Of a stretch of DNA of 64,000 nucleotides, positions 9,655 to 18,587 are shown piece after piece (position 1 is the first letter of the stretch; each line of letters begins with the position of its first letter). The position numbers and the translations under genes were made by a program. The notes under the pieces are model-generated. The model had not been told where the DNA came from. It searched no databases and saw only the letters and a program-made list of their open reading frames with translations. The stretch comes from Variovorax sp. dw_308. Its GTDB lineage: Bacteria > Pseudomonadota > Gammaproteobacteria > Burkholderiales > Burkholderiaceae_C. The stretch spans positions 37,065-101,064 of the forward strand of contig NZ_JAATOM010000023.1 in the NCBI RefSeq assembly GCF_019207085.1. Direction: 5' to 3'.

Positions 9655-9682
9655 GAGGGACGTGTTCCTTGGTGTTGTTCGT

Positions 9683-10732
9683 TCAGGTGGTGTGCATCGG
9701 CTCGTCGATGGCCTCGAGGCCGCGCCTCGCCATCGCGGCGGCGAGCGAACCGACATGCGCTGCGTTGCCGGCCACGGCGGTACCTGCCCGCGAGCGCGCG
9801 GCAATGCCCTCGAAGATGACGGCCCAGCGCATGAAGGCAAAGGCCCAGTGGAAAGGCTGCACCTTGGAGCGCCGTCCTGCCGCGCGGTAGTAACGATCCA
9901 GGTACTCGACCTCCGACGGGATGCCGAGCGCTGCCAGGTCGAGGCCGCGGATCCCGTCGTACTCCGTCGGCAGCGTGCGCCAGGCCACAGTGTTGAATGC
10001 CACATCGGCCAGCGGATGTCCGAGCGTGGACAGTTCCCAGTCGAGCACGCCGATCACGCGCGGCTCCGAGGGGTGGTACATCAGGTTGCCGATCTTGAAG
10101 TCGCCGTGCACCAGGGTGGTTTCATCATCCTCCGGCAGGTTTTGGCCGAGCCAGCGCAGCAGCGTATCGAGGTCAGCGTTCTCGCCGGTGCGCGACAGGG
10201 CCCATTGCCCTGCCCAGCGGCGCAACTGCCGTTCGAAGAAGGCGCCGCGCTTGCCGAAGCCTTCGAGGCCGAACCCGGCCCAGTCGAGCCTATGCAGCGT
10301 GGCCATCGTGTCGGCCATGGCGAGGTAGAGCGCACGGCGCTCCGCGGGCGCAACACCCGGCAGCGCATGCGTCGGAAAGATGCGGCCCTCGATGCGATCC
10401 ATGACGTAGAAAGGCGTGCCGACGACGTCGACCGATTCGCAATACAGCACCATCGACGGTACAGGCAGCGCGCTGTCGGCGAGCGCGCGCATCACGCGAT
10501 ACTCGCGGTCCACCGCATGTGCCGACGGCAGCACGACGCCGGCCGGCTTCTTGCGCAGCACCATGCGGCGGTTGTCGTAGCTCAGGAAGAAAGTCGGATT
10601 GGACTGGCCGCCGCCGATGCGTTCCAGTTGCATCGGCCCGCGCAGGCCCGGGACCTCGCGCTGCAGGAAGGCGTCGAGCCTCTCGGGATCGAAGCCGGCC
10701 GTCCCCGCCGCACGCTCAGGCGGGTTCTGCAT
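9683..10732 (-). CDS. APH-type kinase, ACAD10/11-associated
   Basis: A 349-residue aminoglycoside-phosphotransferase-fold kinase. The catalytic loop HGDFKIGN is at residues 209-216 and the metal-binding LDWELST at 230-236; the surrounding EPRVIGVLDWELSTLGHPLADVA is the form found next to ACAD10/11 dehydrogenases rather than in drug-resistance enzymes. It is expected to phosphorylate a hydroxyl group on an acyl-CoA. The start at 10732 is preferred; an in-frame ATG at 10756 is also possible. The gene overlaps the 3' end of the upstream PhyH gene either way, implying tight coupling. It is not expected to confer antibiotic resistance. Confidence 0.85.
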   Translation of the reverse strand: MQNPPERAAGTAGFDPERLDAFLQREVPGLRGPMQLERIGGGQSNPTFFLSYDNRRMVLRKKPAGVVLPSAHAVDREYRVMRALADSALPVPSMVLYCESVDVVGTPFYVMDRIEGRIFPTHALPGVAPAERRALYLAMADTMATLHRLDWAGFGLEGFGKRGAFFERQLRRWAGQWALSRTGENADLDTLLRWLGQNLPEDDETTLVHGDFKIGNLMYHPSEPRVIGVLDWELSTLGHPLADVAFNTVAWRTLPTEYDGIRGLDLAALGIPSEVEYLDRYYRAAGRRSKVQPFHWAFAFMRWAVIFEGIAARSRAGTAVAGNAAHVGSLAAAMARRGLEAIDEPMHTT

Positions 10733-11513
10733 GTCGGGCCCGCTCACGCAGCGCATCGGGCGAGCCCGCGCGCACTGGCGTGAAATCGGTGTGCGCGATG
10801 TACTCGGGCCGCTGCTGCTGGCCGCGCAGATGGTTCGACACCGCAGAGAGCGTCAGGTAGACGATGCGGCGCGGATACGGTGTCATGTTGGGAGGCGAAC
10901 CGTGCGCCATGTTCGCGTGGAACATGAGCAGGCTGCCCGGGCGGCCGGTGGGCGCGATTATCCCGCCCTGCTCCGCCATCTCCGAGACGACGTCGGGCTT
11001 CAGATACCAACCGGGATGCGAGGTCGTGATGTCGTCGTAGGCGTCCGGCAGCGCGCCGTGCCGATGGCTCTTCGGAATCAGCATCAGAGCGCCGTTGATC
11101 GGCTTCACCTCATCGAGGAACAGTGCGATGTTCATCGCGCGCGGCGCGGGCATCCCGTCGAAGCGCTGCCATGACGGGAAGTCCTGGTGCCACTGCCAGG
11201 TCTCGCCGGCAAAGGCGGCCATCGCATTGATCTTGAACTGGTGCATGTACACCGGCTCGCCGAAGATCTGCTCCAGCGGCTCGACAAGCCGGGGATCGTG
11301 CGCCAGCACATCGAAGACTTCGTTGTAGCGGTGCACCGCGAAGGCAGTGCGCGGCACGCCTGACCTCTCGCGACGGATTTCCTCGCGCGGCTCGGCGAGC
11401 ACGCGGGCGGCCTGCGCCTGCAGCACCGCCATCTCCTCGGCATCGAAGCAGTCGGGAAAGAACAGGTAGCCCTGCTCGTCGAAGAAGCGAAGTTGCTCGT
11501 CGCTGAGTTTCAT
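10716..11513 (-). CDS. Phytanoyl-CoA dioxygenase (PhyH) family oxygenase
   Basis: A 265-residue Fe(II)/2-oxoglutarate oxygenase. H109-x-D111 (WQWHQDFPSW) and H204 (MAHGS) form the iron triad, with R215/R216 positioned for 2-oxoglutarate. The VYMHQFKINAM block before the triad is related to the corresponding part of ectoine hydroxylase, so a small polar substrate is possible. It lies between a DctP gene and the APH-type kinase gene, and its 3' end overlaps the kinase. A plausible role is to install the hydroxyl that the kinase later phosphorylates; this is inference. Confidence 0.88.
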   Translation of the reverse strand: MKLSDEQLRFFDEQGYLFFPDCFDAEEMAVLQAQAARVLAEPREEIRRERSGVPRTAFAVHRYNEVFDVLAHDPRLVEPLEQIFGEPVYMHQFKINAMAAFAGETWQWHQDFPSWQRFDGMPAPRAMNIALFLDEVKPINGALMLIPKSHRHGALPDAYDDITTSHPGWYLKPDVVSEMAEQGGIIAPTGRPGSLLMFHANMAHGSPPNMTPYPRRIVYLTLSAVSNHLRGQQQRPEYIAHTDFTPVRAGSPDALRERARHAEPA

Positions 11514-11528
11514 TGCGACATCTCCTGT

Positions 11529-12551
11529 TCAGGCCAAACCGCCGGCATACTTTTCAAGGACACCCCAGGCCTCGGGCCCGAACTTCTCGCGCCACTCCTT
11601 GTAGAAGCCCGCCTTCTGCAGCGCGACGCGAAACGGTTCGCGGTCCGGCCGGTTGAAGGTCATGCCCTTGGCCTTGAGGTTGGTCTCGACGGTCACGTTG
11701 AACTTGGCCAGGTCGTCCCGCGCGAGCAGCGTCGCGGCATTGATGTTCTTCGAGACGATCGCCTGCATGTCGGGCGGAAGGCTCGCCCACACCTTGGCAT
11801 TGGCGCAGTTGTAGTAGCCCTCCCATGTGTGGGAAGTGAGCGAACAGAAGCTCTGGACCTCGTAGAGCTTGGCGATCTCGAGGAGCTGAAGCGGATTGGT
11901 CTGCGCGTCCACCACCCGCGTCTGCAGCGCAACGTACAGCTCGGGGAAGGGGATGGCCACCGGCGATGCGCCGAGCGAGCGAAACAGGGACACGTACAGG
12001 GGCACCACCGAGGCGCGCACCTTCAGGCCCTTCATGTCGTCGGGCGTGTTGATCGGCTTGGTGCGCGTGGTCATCTGCATGAAGCCATGGTCGCTCGCCT
12101 TCTCGAAGGCATGCAGGCCGACCTTGGTGTAGATGGTGCGCAGGTAGGCACCGAAGTCACCGTCCATCGCAGCCCAGACGTCGTCGTAGGTCTTGAAGGC
12201 AAAAGGCACGCTGTGCAGTGCACCCCGCGGGTCCATGCTCGACAGATGCCCCTGCGGCAGGTACATGAAATGCATGGCGCCGGAGCGCACCTGCGAAACC
12301 ATGTCGATGTCGCTGCCAAGAGCGCCGCCGGGAAAGGACTGGATGTCTACGCGGCCGCCGCTCTCTTCGCGGATCTTCTTGAACGCTTCCTCGTTGCGCA
12401 CGGTCGACGGATGGTTGGGTGCCATCGAGCTGCCGAACTTGTAGTTGAACTCGGCGGCACGGGCAAAGCGCGGAAGGCTCAGGGTCGAAATTGCCGCGCC
12501 TGCCGCGAGCGAGCCGGTGATCATCTTCCTGCGCGTGATAGTGGTGGCCAT
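11529..12551 (-). CDS. TRAP transporter substrate-binding protein (DctP family)
   Basis: A 340-residue periplasmic receptor. The N-terminus (TRRKMITGSLAAGAAIS, ending FARAAEF) looks like a twin-arginine-type signal peptide. DctP features include GGALGSDIDMVSQVRSGAMHF, the GLKVRASVVP arginine block and FPELYVALQTRVVDAQ. It is one of three DctP paralogues in the locus and is closest to the one at 18588-19619. It lies 15 bases before the PhyH gene and 47 after the thiolase gene, and may share the permease at 15475-17331 with that paralogue. Confidence 0.9.
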   Translation of the reverse strand: MATTITRRKMITGSLAAGAAISTLSLPRFARAAEFNYKFGSSMAPNHPSTVRNEEAFKKIREESGGRVDIQSFPGGALGSDIDMVSQVRSGAMHFMYLPQGHLSSMDPRGALHSVPFAFKTYDDVWAAMDGDFGAYLRTIYTKVGLHAFEKASDHGFMQMTTRTKPINTPDDMKGLKVRASVVPLYVSLFRSLGASPVAIPFPELYVALQTRVVDAQTNPLQLLEIAKLYEVQSFCSLTSHTWEGYYNCANAKVWASLPPDMQAIVSKNINAATLLARDDLAKFNVTVETNLKAKGMTFNRPDREPFRVALQKAGFYKEWREKFGPEAWGVLEKYAGGLA

Positions 12552-12598
12552 GGTGCTTGTCTCCGTTGTATTCGATTCGAATGGAACGCGCGCCGCGT

Positions 12599-13852
12599 TC
12601 AGGCGCGCTGCAGGACCGTGATGGCGCAGATCGCGTCGTCGAAACCCATCGTGCCGCCGGCGTTCTCAGCCAAGCCGATGTCGGCGTCCTTCACCTGTCG
12701 CGGCCCGGCCTCACCGCGCAACTGAGCGGTGATCTCGTGGATCATCGAGAGCCCCGTGGCGCCGACCGGGTGGCCCTTCGAGATCAGACCACCCGAGGTG
12801 TTGATCGGCGTGCGGCCGCCGATTGCGGAGCCACCAGATTCCGCGAAGCGCCCACCCTCGCCGAAATCGCAGAAGCCGAGCATCTCGGGTTGGTAGATCT
12901 CTCCGTAGGTCGTGGCGTCGTGCACTTCCGCCAGGTCGATGTCGCCGGGTGCGATGTCGGCGAAGGCATAGGCATGACGCGCCGCGACATGGCTGACGCC
13001 GGGCTCGTCGATGTCGCGGTACTTGCCGTTCGCAAGCGATGATGCACGCACCTTCACCGCCCGCTCCCGCACTGCGGCAGGCAGCGTGTCGAAGACGCGC
13101 TTCGAGCACAGGATCGCTGCAGCCGCGCCGTCGCCGATCGGCGCGCACATCGAGCGTGTGAGTGGAAAGCTGATCTCGCGGTCCGTCATGGCCTTGTCGA
13201 CGCTGACCTCGAACTGGTACTGGGCCAGCGGGTTGAGGCTTCCGTTGTGGTGCGTCTTGGAAGCCGCGATCGCGAACTGGCGCTGCGTGGTGCCGTACTT
13301 GGCCATGTGGTAGGCCGCCTGCATCGCATAGGTGTCCATGTTCAGGGTGCCACCCGCGCCGTTGAGCACGAACGGGCGGTCTATCTTCTCGCCGGCCCTG
13401 CGGAAGTATTCGTGCCAGACTTCCGGGTTCATCTGGTCGAGACCACCGGTGAACAACTCGTACTGCCGCTTCGGATCGTCCGGTATGAAGGTCTTCTCGA
13501 CGCCGACTGCCAGCGAGACGTCCGCAGTGCCGGAGAGCACGTCCTTCCACGCACCGTGGAATGCGAGCGAGCCGGTGGCACAGGCCCCCTCGACGTTGAC
13601 CATCGGCACATACTCCGGGAACAGGCCCTCGGCCACGAGTTCGGAGAAGCACACCTGCCCGCGGATGTTCGGCTGCTTGAACATCTCCATCTTCACGTTG
13701 CCGAACCACGAGCTGTCGATGCGCTCGCCATCGTCGAGCCCCGCGTCCGACAGCAGCTGGGTGTAGACCTCGCGAGTCAGGTCCTTGAAGCTCTTGTTCG
13801 GGAATTTTCCGAAGGCCGTGCAGGCCGTGCCAATCACGTAGACGTCATCCAT
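12599..13852 (-). CDS. Thiolase family protein, SCP2-thiolase-like
   Basis: A 417-residue thiolase-fold protein. The nucleophilic cysteine is C91 in VEGACATGS, and the second catalytic block KGHPVGATG carries H361. The family acts on CoA esters, either cleaving 3-ketoacyl-CoA or, in some members, functioning as a lipid-transfer-like protein or acetyltransferase. The organisation, with an ANL ligase upstream and beta-oxidation genes downstream, favours degradative thiolysis. No separate DUF35 zinc-ribbon partner gene is seen, although SCP2-type thiolases in bacteria often have one. Confidence 0.88.
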   Translation of the reverse strand: MDDVYVIGTACTAFGKFPNKSFKDLTREVYTQLLSDAGLDDGERIDSSWFGNVKMEMFKQPNIRGQVCFSELVAEGLFPEYVPMVNVEGACATGSLAFHGAWKDVLSGTADVSLAVGVEKTFIPDDPKRQYELFTGGLDQMNPEVWHEYFRRAGEKIDRPFVLNGAGGTLNMDTYAMQAAYHMAKYGTTQRQFAIAASKTHHNGSLNPLAQYQFEVSVDKAMTDREISFPLTRSMCAPIGDGAAAAILCSKRVFDTLPAAVRERAVKVRASSLANGKYRDIDEPGVSHVAARHAYAFADIAPGDIDLAEVHDATTYGEIYQPEMLGFCDFGEGGRFAESGGSAIGGRTPINTSGGLISKGHPVGATGLSMIHEITAQLRGEAGPRQVKDADIGLAENAGGTMGFDDAICAITVLQRA

Positions 13853-13893
13853 GAGTTTGTTCCTTGGGTTGCAGATGATTGAAATGAGTGGAA

Positions 13894-15444
13894 TCAGATG
13901 GCCCGGTCATTGCCGTCCCAGAAGCGCTTGCGGATGGCCTTCTTGTCGACCTTGCCGACAGAGGTGCGCGGCAATTCGGCCCAGATCTGGACCGACTTGG
14001 GCGCCTTGATGCTGCCGAGCTGCGTCTTGCACCAGGCCATGACTTCAGCGGCATCGAGGGTGCTGCCAGCCTTCAGTTCGATCACACCGGTAACCGCTTC
14101 GCCCCACTTCTCGTCGGGCGCGCCGACCACGGCGCACTCCTGGATCGCCGTGTGCGACAGCAGCACACTCTCCACCTCGCGCGGATAGACGTTGTAGCCG
14201 CCGGTGATGATCATTTCTTTCTTCCGGTCGACGATGAAGACGAAGCCGTCCGAATCGACATAGCCAACGTCGCCGGTGTGGTGCCACCCGTGCGTCGAGA
14301 CCCCCGCGGTGGCGGCCGCGTTCTTGTAGTAGCCCGCCATCACGAGCGGGCCATTGACCACGAGTTCGCCCTTCTCCCCCGCACCGAGCAGGTGGCCGTC
14401 GTCATCCATGGCTGCCACGGGCGTGAGCAGCATGGGCTGGCCACAGCTCAGCAGCCGGCGTGCGCGTCCCGAATCGGCCAAGTCCGAGTGGTCCTCGCGC
14501 GAGAGGCAGGTGCAGAAGCTCGGTGCCTCGGTCTGGCCCCAGAACTGGATCATCACCGGGCCGAAGATCTCCAGGCACTGCCGCAGCTTGGTCACCGACA
14601 TCGGCGCCGAGGTGTAGATGAAATATTCGAGCGACGAATAGTCGCGTCCCCGCACGCTCGCGTGCTCGAGCAACATGTAGATCGCCGTCGGCGGCAGATA
14701 GAGGTGAGTGACCTTCTCGCGCTCGATCGCGTCCAGGATCGCGCCGGCATCGAAGCCCGGCAGGATCACGGCGCGCCCGCCGAGCGCCATCAGCATGAAG
14801 GAGAAGGTGCCTGCCGCGTGCGTGATCGGCGACACGGCCAGGAACACCGGCGGCCTCCGCACGGGCGTGTGCGCATGAAAGTTGGCGGCCGCAATGTCCC
14901 AGTTGAGGCTGGTGAGCATCACCCCCTTCGGCAGCCCTGTGGTGCCGCCGGTGGAATAGAGGCTGACCACGTCGTTGGGCTCCCATGAGAACGGTTGCGG
15001 GCGTGGCGCGATGTCGCCGATCCAGTTTTCCAGCGCCTGCGCGCCCGCGACTGCTGCGTCGATGCAGATGCAGCGCATGAGCTTCGGGGAATGCGCCCGC
15101 AACACGTCGACTTCGCTGGCCAGTGAGGAATGGAAGAACAGCGTCGACACGTCGCAGTTGTCGAGGATGGCAATGTTCTCGCTTGCATGGTTCTTGGGAT
15201 TGAGCGGTACATAGACCGCACCAGCCCACTGGATGCCGAGCAGGCACTCGACGGCCGCTGACGCATTCGGCGAATACACCGCGCACTTCTCGCCCGTGGG
15301 CTGGTCGCTGGCGTTCAGGCGACCCGCGATGCGCGTGACCATCGCATGTACCTCGTCGTAGCGCCGCGCGCCAGTCGCATCCTGCAGGCAGATGCGCGCG
15401 GGAAAGAGCGTTGCGCCGCGCGCAAAGAGTTGTGTGATGGCCAT
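13894..15444 (-). CDS. AMP-dependent acyl-CoA synthetase / acid-CoA ligase
   Basis: A 516-residue ANL enzyme with the ATP loop YSTGGTTGLPKG at 163-174, FWGQTEAP, the HHTGDVGYVD motif, DRKKEMIITGGYNVYP and a C-terminal LPRTSVGKVDKKA block containing the catalytic lysine. It should make a CoA thioester of an imported acid. It is only distantly similar to the ligase at 3232-4863, so the locus holds two ligases with probably different substrates or stages. It is 30 bases after the TRAP permease and 41 bases before the thiolase gene. Confidence 0.9.
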   Translation of the reverse strand: MAITQLFARGATLFPARICLQDATGARRYDEVHAMVTRIAGRLNASDQPTGEKCAVYSPNASAAVECLLGIQWAGAVYVPLNPKNHASENIAILDNCDVSTLFFHSSLASEVDVLRAHSPKLMRCICIDAAVAGAQALENWIGDIAPRPQPFSWEPNDVVSLYSTGGTTGLPKGVMLTSLNWDIAAANFHAHTPVRRPPVFLAVSPITHAAGTFSFMLMALGGRAVILPGFDAGAILDAIEREKVTHLYLPPTAIYMLLEHASVRGRDYSSLEYFIYTSAPMSVTKLRQCLEIFGPVMIQFWGQTEAPSFCTCLSREDHSDLADSGRARRLLSCGQPMLLTPVAAMDDDGHLLGAGEKGELVVNGPLVMAGYYKNAAATAGVSTHGWHHTGDVGYVDSDGFVFIVDRKKEMIITGGYNVYPREVESVLLSHTAIQECAVVGAPDEKWGEAVTGVIELKAGSTLDAAEVMAWCKTQLGSIKAPKSVQIWAELPRTSVGKVDKKAIRKRFWDGNDRAI

Positions 15445-15474
15445 TGGAAGTTCGGTTGGAGAGGAACGGCGGGA

Positions 15475-17331
15475 TCAGAGGAAGCCGATGGACAGCCACG
15501 GAAATGCGGCGACCACGACCACGCCGACGAGCAATGCGGCCAGATAGGGCCAGATGTAGCGCGCCGCCTCGTTCGGATCGATCTTGCCGATAGCGCAGGC
15601 GCCGAAGAAGCCGACGCCGAATGGCGGCGCGAACAGGCCCAGTCCCATCGCGAGGATGACCACCATCGCATAGTGAACGTCGTGGATGCCCAGTGCACGC
15701 GCGGCAGGAAACAGCAGAGGCCCGAACAGCACAATCGCCGGGATGCCCTCGAGCACCGAGCCCAGCACGATGAACACCAGGATGCTGATCGCCATGAAGC
15801 CTGCGGCGCCACCCGGCATGCTGGCCATGGCCGCCACCAACTGGCGCGAAAAGCCGGACTGGCTCAACGCCCAGCCCATGGCTGTCGCCGTGCCCATGAT
15901 GAGCAGGATCGCGCCCGACAGCGTGGCCGTCTCGATGAGGATCGGATAGACACGCTTCGCATCGAACTGCCGATAGACGAACAGGCCGATCAGCACACCG
16001 TAGACGATGCCGACGGTGGCGACCTCGGTGGCCGTGGCGACGCCCTCCACGACAGCTACGCGAATCACGATCGGCAGGGACAACGCCGGAACCGCGACCA
16101 GGAACAGCTTCGCGATGACCTTCTTGCTCGCCTTCTGCGAGACGGCCGGCGCATTGCGGCGCGCCTTGAAGCCGACCACGATGGCCAGCACGATCGCCAG
16201 CACCAGCGCAGGCACCGCGCCGCCGGTGAACAGCGCGGAGATCGACACGCCCACCACAGAGCCGATCGTGATGAGGACCAGGCTCGGCGGAATCGTCTCC
16301 GACATTGCGGCGGAAGCGGTCAGCAACGCGCCCATCTCGCCGCTGTTGTAGCCGCGCTTCTGCATCTCGGGGAACAAGGCCGGGGCAATGGCCGCGATGT
16401 CGGCCGCCTTCGAGCCAGAGATGCCCGACACCACGTAGATGCCGGCCAGCAGCACGTACGACAGCCCGCCCTTCACGTGACCCAGGAGCGAGGCGAGGAA
16501 CTCGATCATGGCCTTCGCGATGCCGGTGATCTGCAACAGCAGCCCCAGCACCACGAAAAGGGGTACCGCCAGCAGGATGATGTGGGACATGCCCTCGTCC
16601 ATGCGGCTGATCACGATCGTGAGCGGTGCGTCGTTCGCGAACACGAGATAGGCCACCGTGCAGATGCCGAATGCGAATGCGATCGGCGTCCCGGCCGCAA
16701 TGCACAGGCCGACCAGCAGCACGAAGAAGATCACCAGGTTGTAGTTGCCCATGGCGCGCAGCGCCGGACCCGCGATCCACAAGGCAGTGCCCAGCACGAT
16801 CACGACCGCTGCGGAAATGGCGAAGTCTCGCGTCGCGATGCGCGGAGCGAGGTCGAGCAGCGTGAGCAGCAGCATCAGCCCGAGGCCCACCAGCAGGGAA
16901 GAGACCCGCCAGGTGTTCTGGATGCCGAGCGCCGCTGTCGTGAGGATCGATTCGGATTCCACGTGCTCCCAGACAGGCTGCATCAGCACGATGAGGAAAA
17001 CAGCCGTCAGCACGGTCGACAGCGTGCCCAGCAGGGGCGCCCAGCGCGGGAACCGCGAGGTGATTGCGGTCAGCCGCATGTGCGAGCCCTTGTGCAGGGC
17101 CAGCACCGCACCGAACATGGTGAGCCAGATGAACAGGATCGACGCGAGTTCGTCCGACCAGACCAACGGGTAGTGCAGCACGTAGCGGCAGATCACGCCT
17201 GCGAACAGCAGGCCGATCTCGACGAGCAGCAGTGCGGCGCAGATCGCCTCCACGCCCTTGACCAGCCAGGCGGTCAGATTGACGCCCACCCGGGACGCAC
17301 TCGGGCGAGGCAAGGCTTGCTCCAGGTTCAT
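15475..17331 (-). CDS. TRAP transporter, fused DctQ-DctM permease
   Basis: A 618-residue multi-spanning protein paralogous along its length to the permease at 1342-3219. It shares the CRYVLHYPLVWSDELAS-type DctQ segment and the VVSGISGSKAADIAAIAPA and SAAMSETIPPS segments of DctM. It would pair with one or both DctP proteins of this operon (11529-12551, 18588-19619). Its start codon overlaps the stop of the NTF2-like gene by four bases. Duplicate fused permeases with three receptors suggest that several related solutes are imported. Confidence 0.9.
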   Translation of the reverse strand: MNLEQALPRPSASRVGVNLTAWLVKGVEAICAALLLVEIGLLFAGVICRYVLHYPLVWSDELASILFIWLTMFGAVLALHKGSHMRLTAITSRFPRWAPLLGTLSTVLTAVFLIVLMQPVWEHVESESILTTAALGIQNTWRVSSLLVGLGLMLLLTLLDLAPRIATRDFAISAAVVIVLGTALWIAGPALRAMGNYNLVIFFVLLVGLCIAAGTPIAFAFGICTVAYLVFANDAPLTIVISRMDEGMSHIILLAVPLFVVLGLLLQITGIAKAMIEFLASLLGHVKGGLSYVLLAGIYVVSGISGSKAADIAAIAPALFPEMQKRGYNSGEMGALLTASAAMSETIPPSLVLITIGSVVGVSISALFTGGAVPALVLAIVLAIVVGFKARRNAPAVSQKASKKVIAKLFLVAVPALSLPIVIRVAVVEGVATATEVATVGIVYGVLIGLFVYRQFDAKRVYPILIETATLSGAILLIMGTATAMGWALSQSGFSRQLVAAMASMPGGAAGFMAISILVFIVLGSVLEGIPAIVLFGPLLFPAARALGIHDVHYAMVVILAMGLGLFAPPFGVGFFGACAIGKIDPNEAARYIWPYLAALLVGVVVVAAFPWLSIGFL

Positions 17332-17738
17332 GTCGAGGCCTCCGCTTTCTCACGCGTCGAGGCCCAGGCCGCCATCCTCCACTTGCCCTCTTGCCTTACC
17401 CAGGTGCTTGTAAACAGCGCGCGGGTGCCATAGGGTTGGCCGTCGACCTCCGCCTCGACCCCCAGCCGCCCCTGCATCACGGCGCAAGTGCCCCAGGCAT
17501 GGAAATGGTCCAACTCGCGCTTCAGGCCCAGGTACTTCACGCGGCCCGTGCGCAACGCATCGAGGTACTGCGCCTTGGATTCCGTCACGCCCGTCGAATG
17601 CGTGTAAGTGAGCGCATCGTCCAGCAGCGTTTCGAGCGCGGTGAAGTCGCGCTCGAGCATGGCTGCGCAGCGCGCATCGTTGTGCGACTGCACGATGACA
17701 CGGATCAGCGACTCATTTGTGTCGGCTGCGGCTTGCAT
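17328..17738 (-). CDS. NTF2-like / SnoaL-like domain protein
   Basis: A 136-residue protein with the alpha+beta pattern of the NTF2-like superfamily (DUF4440/SnoaL_3 type): an N-terminal helix ending in ERDFTALETLLDDALTYTHS, then GVTESKAQYLDALR, and strands ending RALFTSTWVRQEGKWRMAAW. The methionine at 17738 starts the domain naturally; a longer frame upstream overlaps the PhyH gene and was not used. Members can be isomerases, hydrolases or ligand-binding proteins, so no reaction is assigned. Tight spacing to the PhyH and TRAP genes indicates participation in the same pathway. Confidence 0.8.
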   Translation of the reverse strand: MQAAADTNESLIRVIVQSHNDARCAAMLERDFTALETLLDDALTYTHSTGVTESKAQYLDALRTGRVKYLGLKRELDHFHAWGTCAVMQGRLGVEAEVDGQPYGTRALFTSTWVRQEGKWRMAAWASTREKAEAST

Positions 17739-17755
17739 GGCGGCGCGGCAACGGC

Positions 17756-18553
17756 TCAGGCCGCGGCCGCCTCCTCGACGTAGGTGAGCAGCGCGTTGTC
17801 GGCCACGGCGCGCAGCGGCGTGAAGTCGGTGTGCGCCACGTACTCGGGTCGCGTCGGTCGCTTGATGTGGTTGTCGACGCGATTGCTCGTGAGGTAGATG
17901 GTGCTGCGCGACCATGGAGACTGGTTGGGCGAGGACGCATGGGGCATGTACGGATGAAACAGCACGGCAGTACCTGCCTTGCCCTTGGGCGCCACCATGC
18001 CGTTGGCGCGCGCGATCCGCTCGAGTTCGCGGCCCTGGATGGTGTGGGCTCCGTCCTGGTCGATCCCCTCCATCGGCAGCACGTCGGCTCGGATCAATCC
18101 TTCCTTGTGCGCACCCGGGATGAAGATGACCGGTCCGTTGAACTCGTTGACCTCGTCGAGGAACACCGAAATGTTCAGCGCGCGCGGCTCGGGCATGCCG
18201 TCGAACTTGCTCCAGTTGGCAAAGTCCTGGTGCCATGGAAAATCGAGCTTGCCGAAGGGTTGCTTGTTGATGAGCTTGTACTGGTGGCAATAGACGTCGC
18301 CACCAAGCAACTCGCGCGTGGGCTCAACCAGCCGGGGATGGCGCAGGAAAAGGTCGAACACCGGGTGATAGTGCTGTACACCGAATGCCAGGCGGAACTC
18401 TCCGTCCTTGCCGCGCCAGACTTCAGGACGGTCCATGGCATAGATGTCGGAGGCGGCGCGGCGCACCACGGCGATCTCGGCGGGGGTGAACAACTCGGGC
18501 AGCAGCAGGTATCCGTCGCGTTCGTAGCTTGCGATCTGTTCGGGGGTAAGCAT
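17756..18553 (-). CDS. Phytanoyl-CoA dioxygenase (PhyH) family oxygenase
   Basis: A 265-residue oxygenase with H108-x-D110 (FPWHQDFANW), H205 (MPHASSP) and R216 forming the iron and 2-oxoglutarate sites. The GGDVYCHQYKLINK block is nearly the same as in the PhyH at 19630-20397, so these two are the closest pair of the four copies. A DctP gene separates them (PhyH-DctP-PhyH), which looks like a local duplication. Conserved metal ligands in all four copies argue against decay of any one. Confidence 0.9.
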   Translation of the reverse strand: MLTPEQIASYERDGYLLLPELFTPAEIAVVRRAASDIYAMDRPEVWRGKDGEFRLAFGVQHYHPVFDLFLRHPRLVEPTRELLGGDVYCHQYKLINKQPFGKLDFPWHQDFANWSKFDGMPEPRALNISVFLDEVNEFNGPVIFIPGAHKEGLIRADVLPMEGIDQDGAHTIQGRELERIARANGMVAPKGKAGTAVLFHPYMPHASSPNQSPWSRSTIYLTSNRVDNHIKRPTRPEYVAHTDFTPLRAVADNALLTYVEEAAAA

Positions 18554-18587
18554 GGGTAGGTCTCCTTGGATTCAATGATTCGTGCGA

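Noticed and set aside
9683..10732. Aminoglycoside resistance gene
   Set aside because: The kinase has the ACAD10/11-associated sequence form and sits in a catabolic operon beside that dehydrogenase.
14402..17353. A 983-codon open frame on the minus strand across the ligase and TRAP permease genes
   Set aside because: It is the alternative frame of two genuine genes in high-GC DNA; its product is Arg/His/Gly-rich with no domain, while the other frame encodes complete conserved proteins.
15346..17433. A 695-codon plus-strand open frame opposite the TRAP permease
   Set aside because: It is the antisense shadow of a well-supported permease gene, extremely rich in His, Gln, Arg and Asp, with no recognisable segment.
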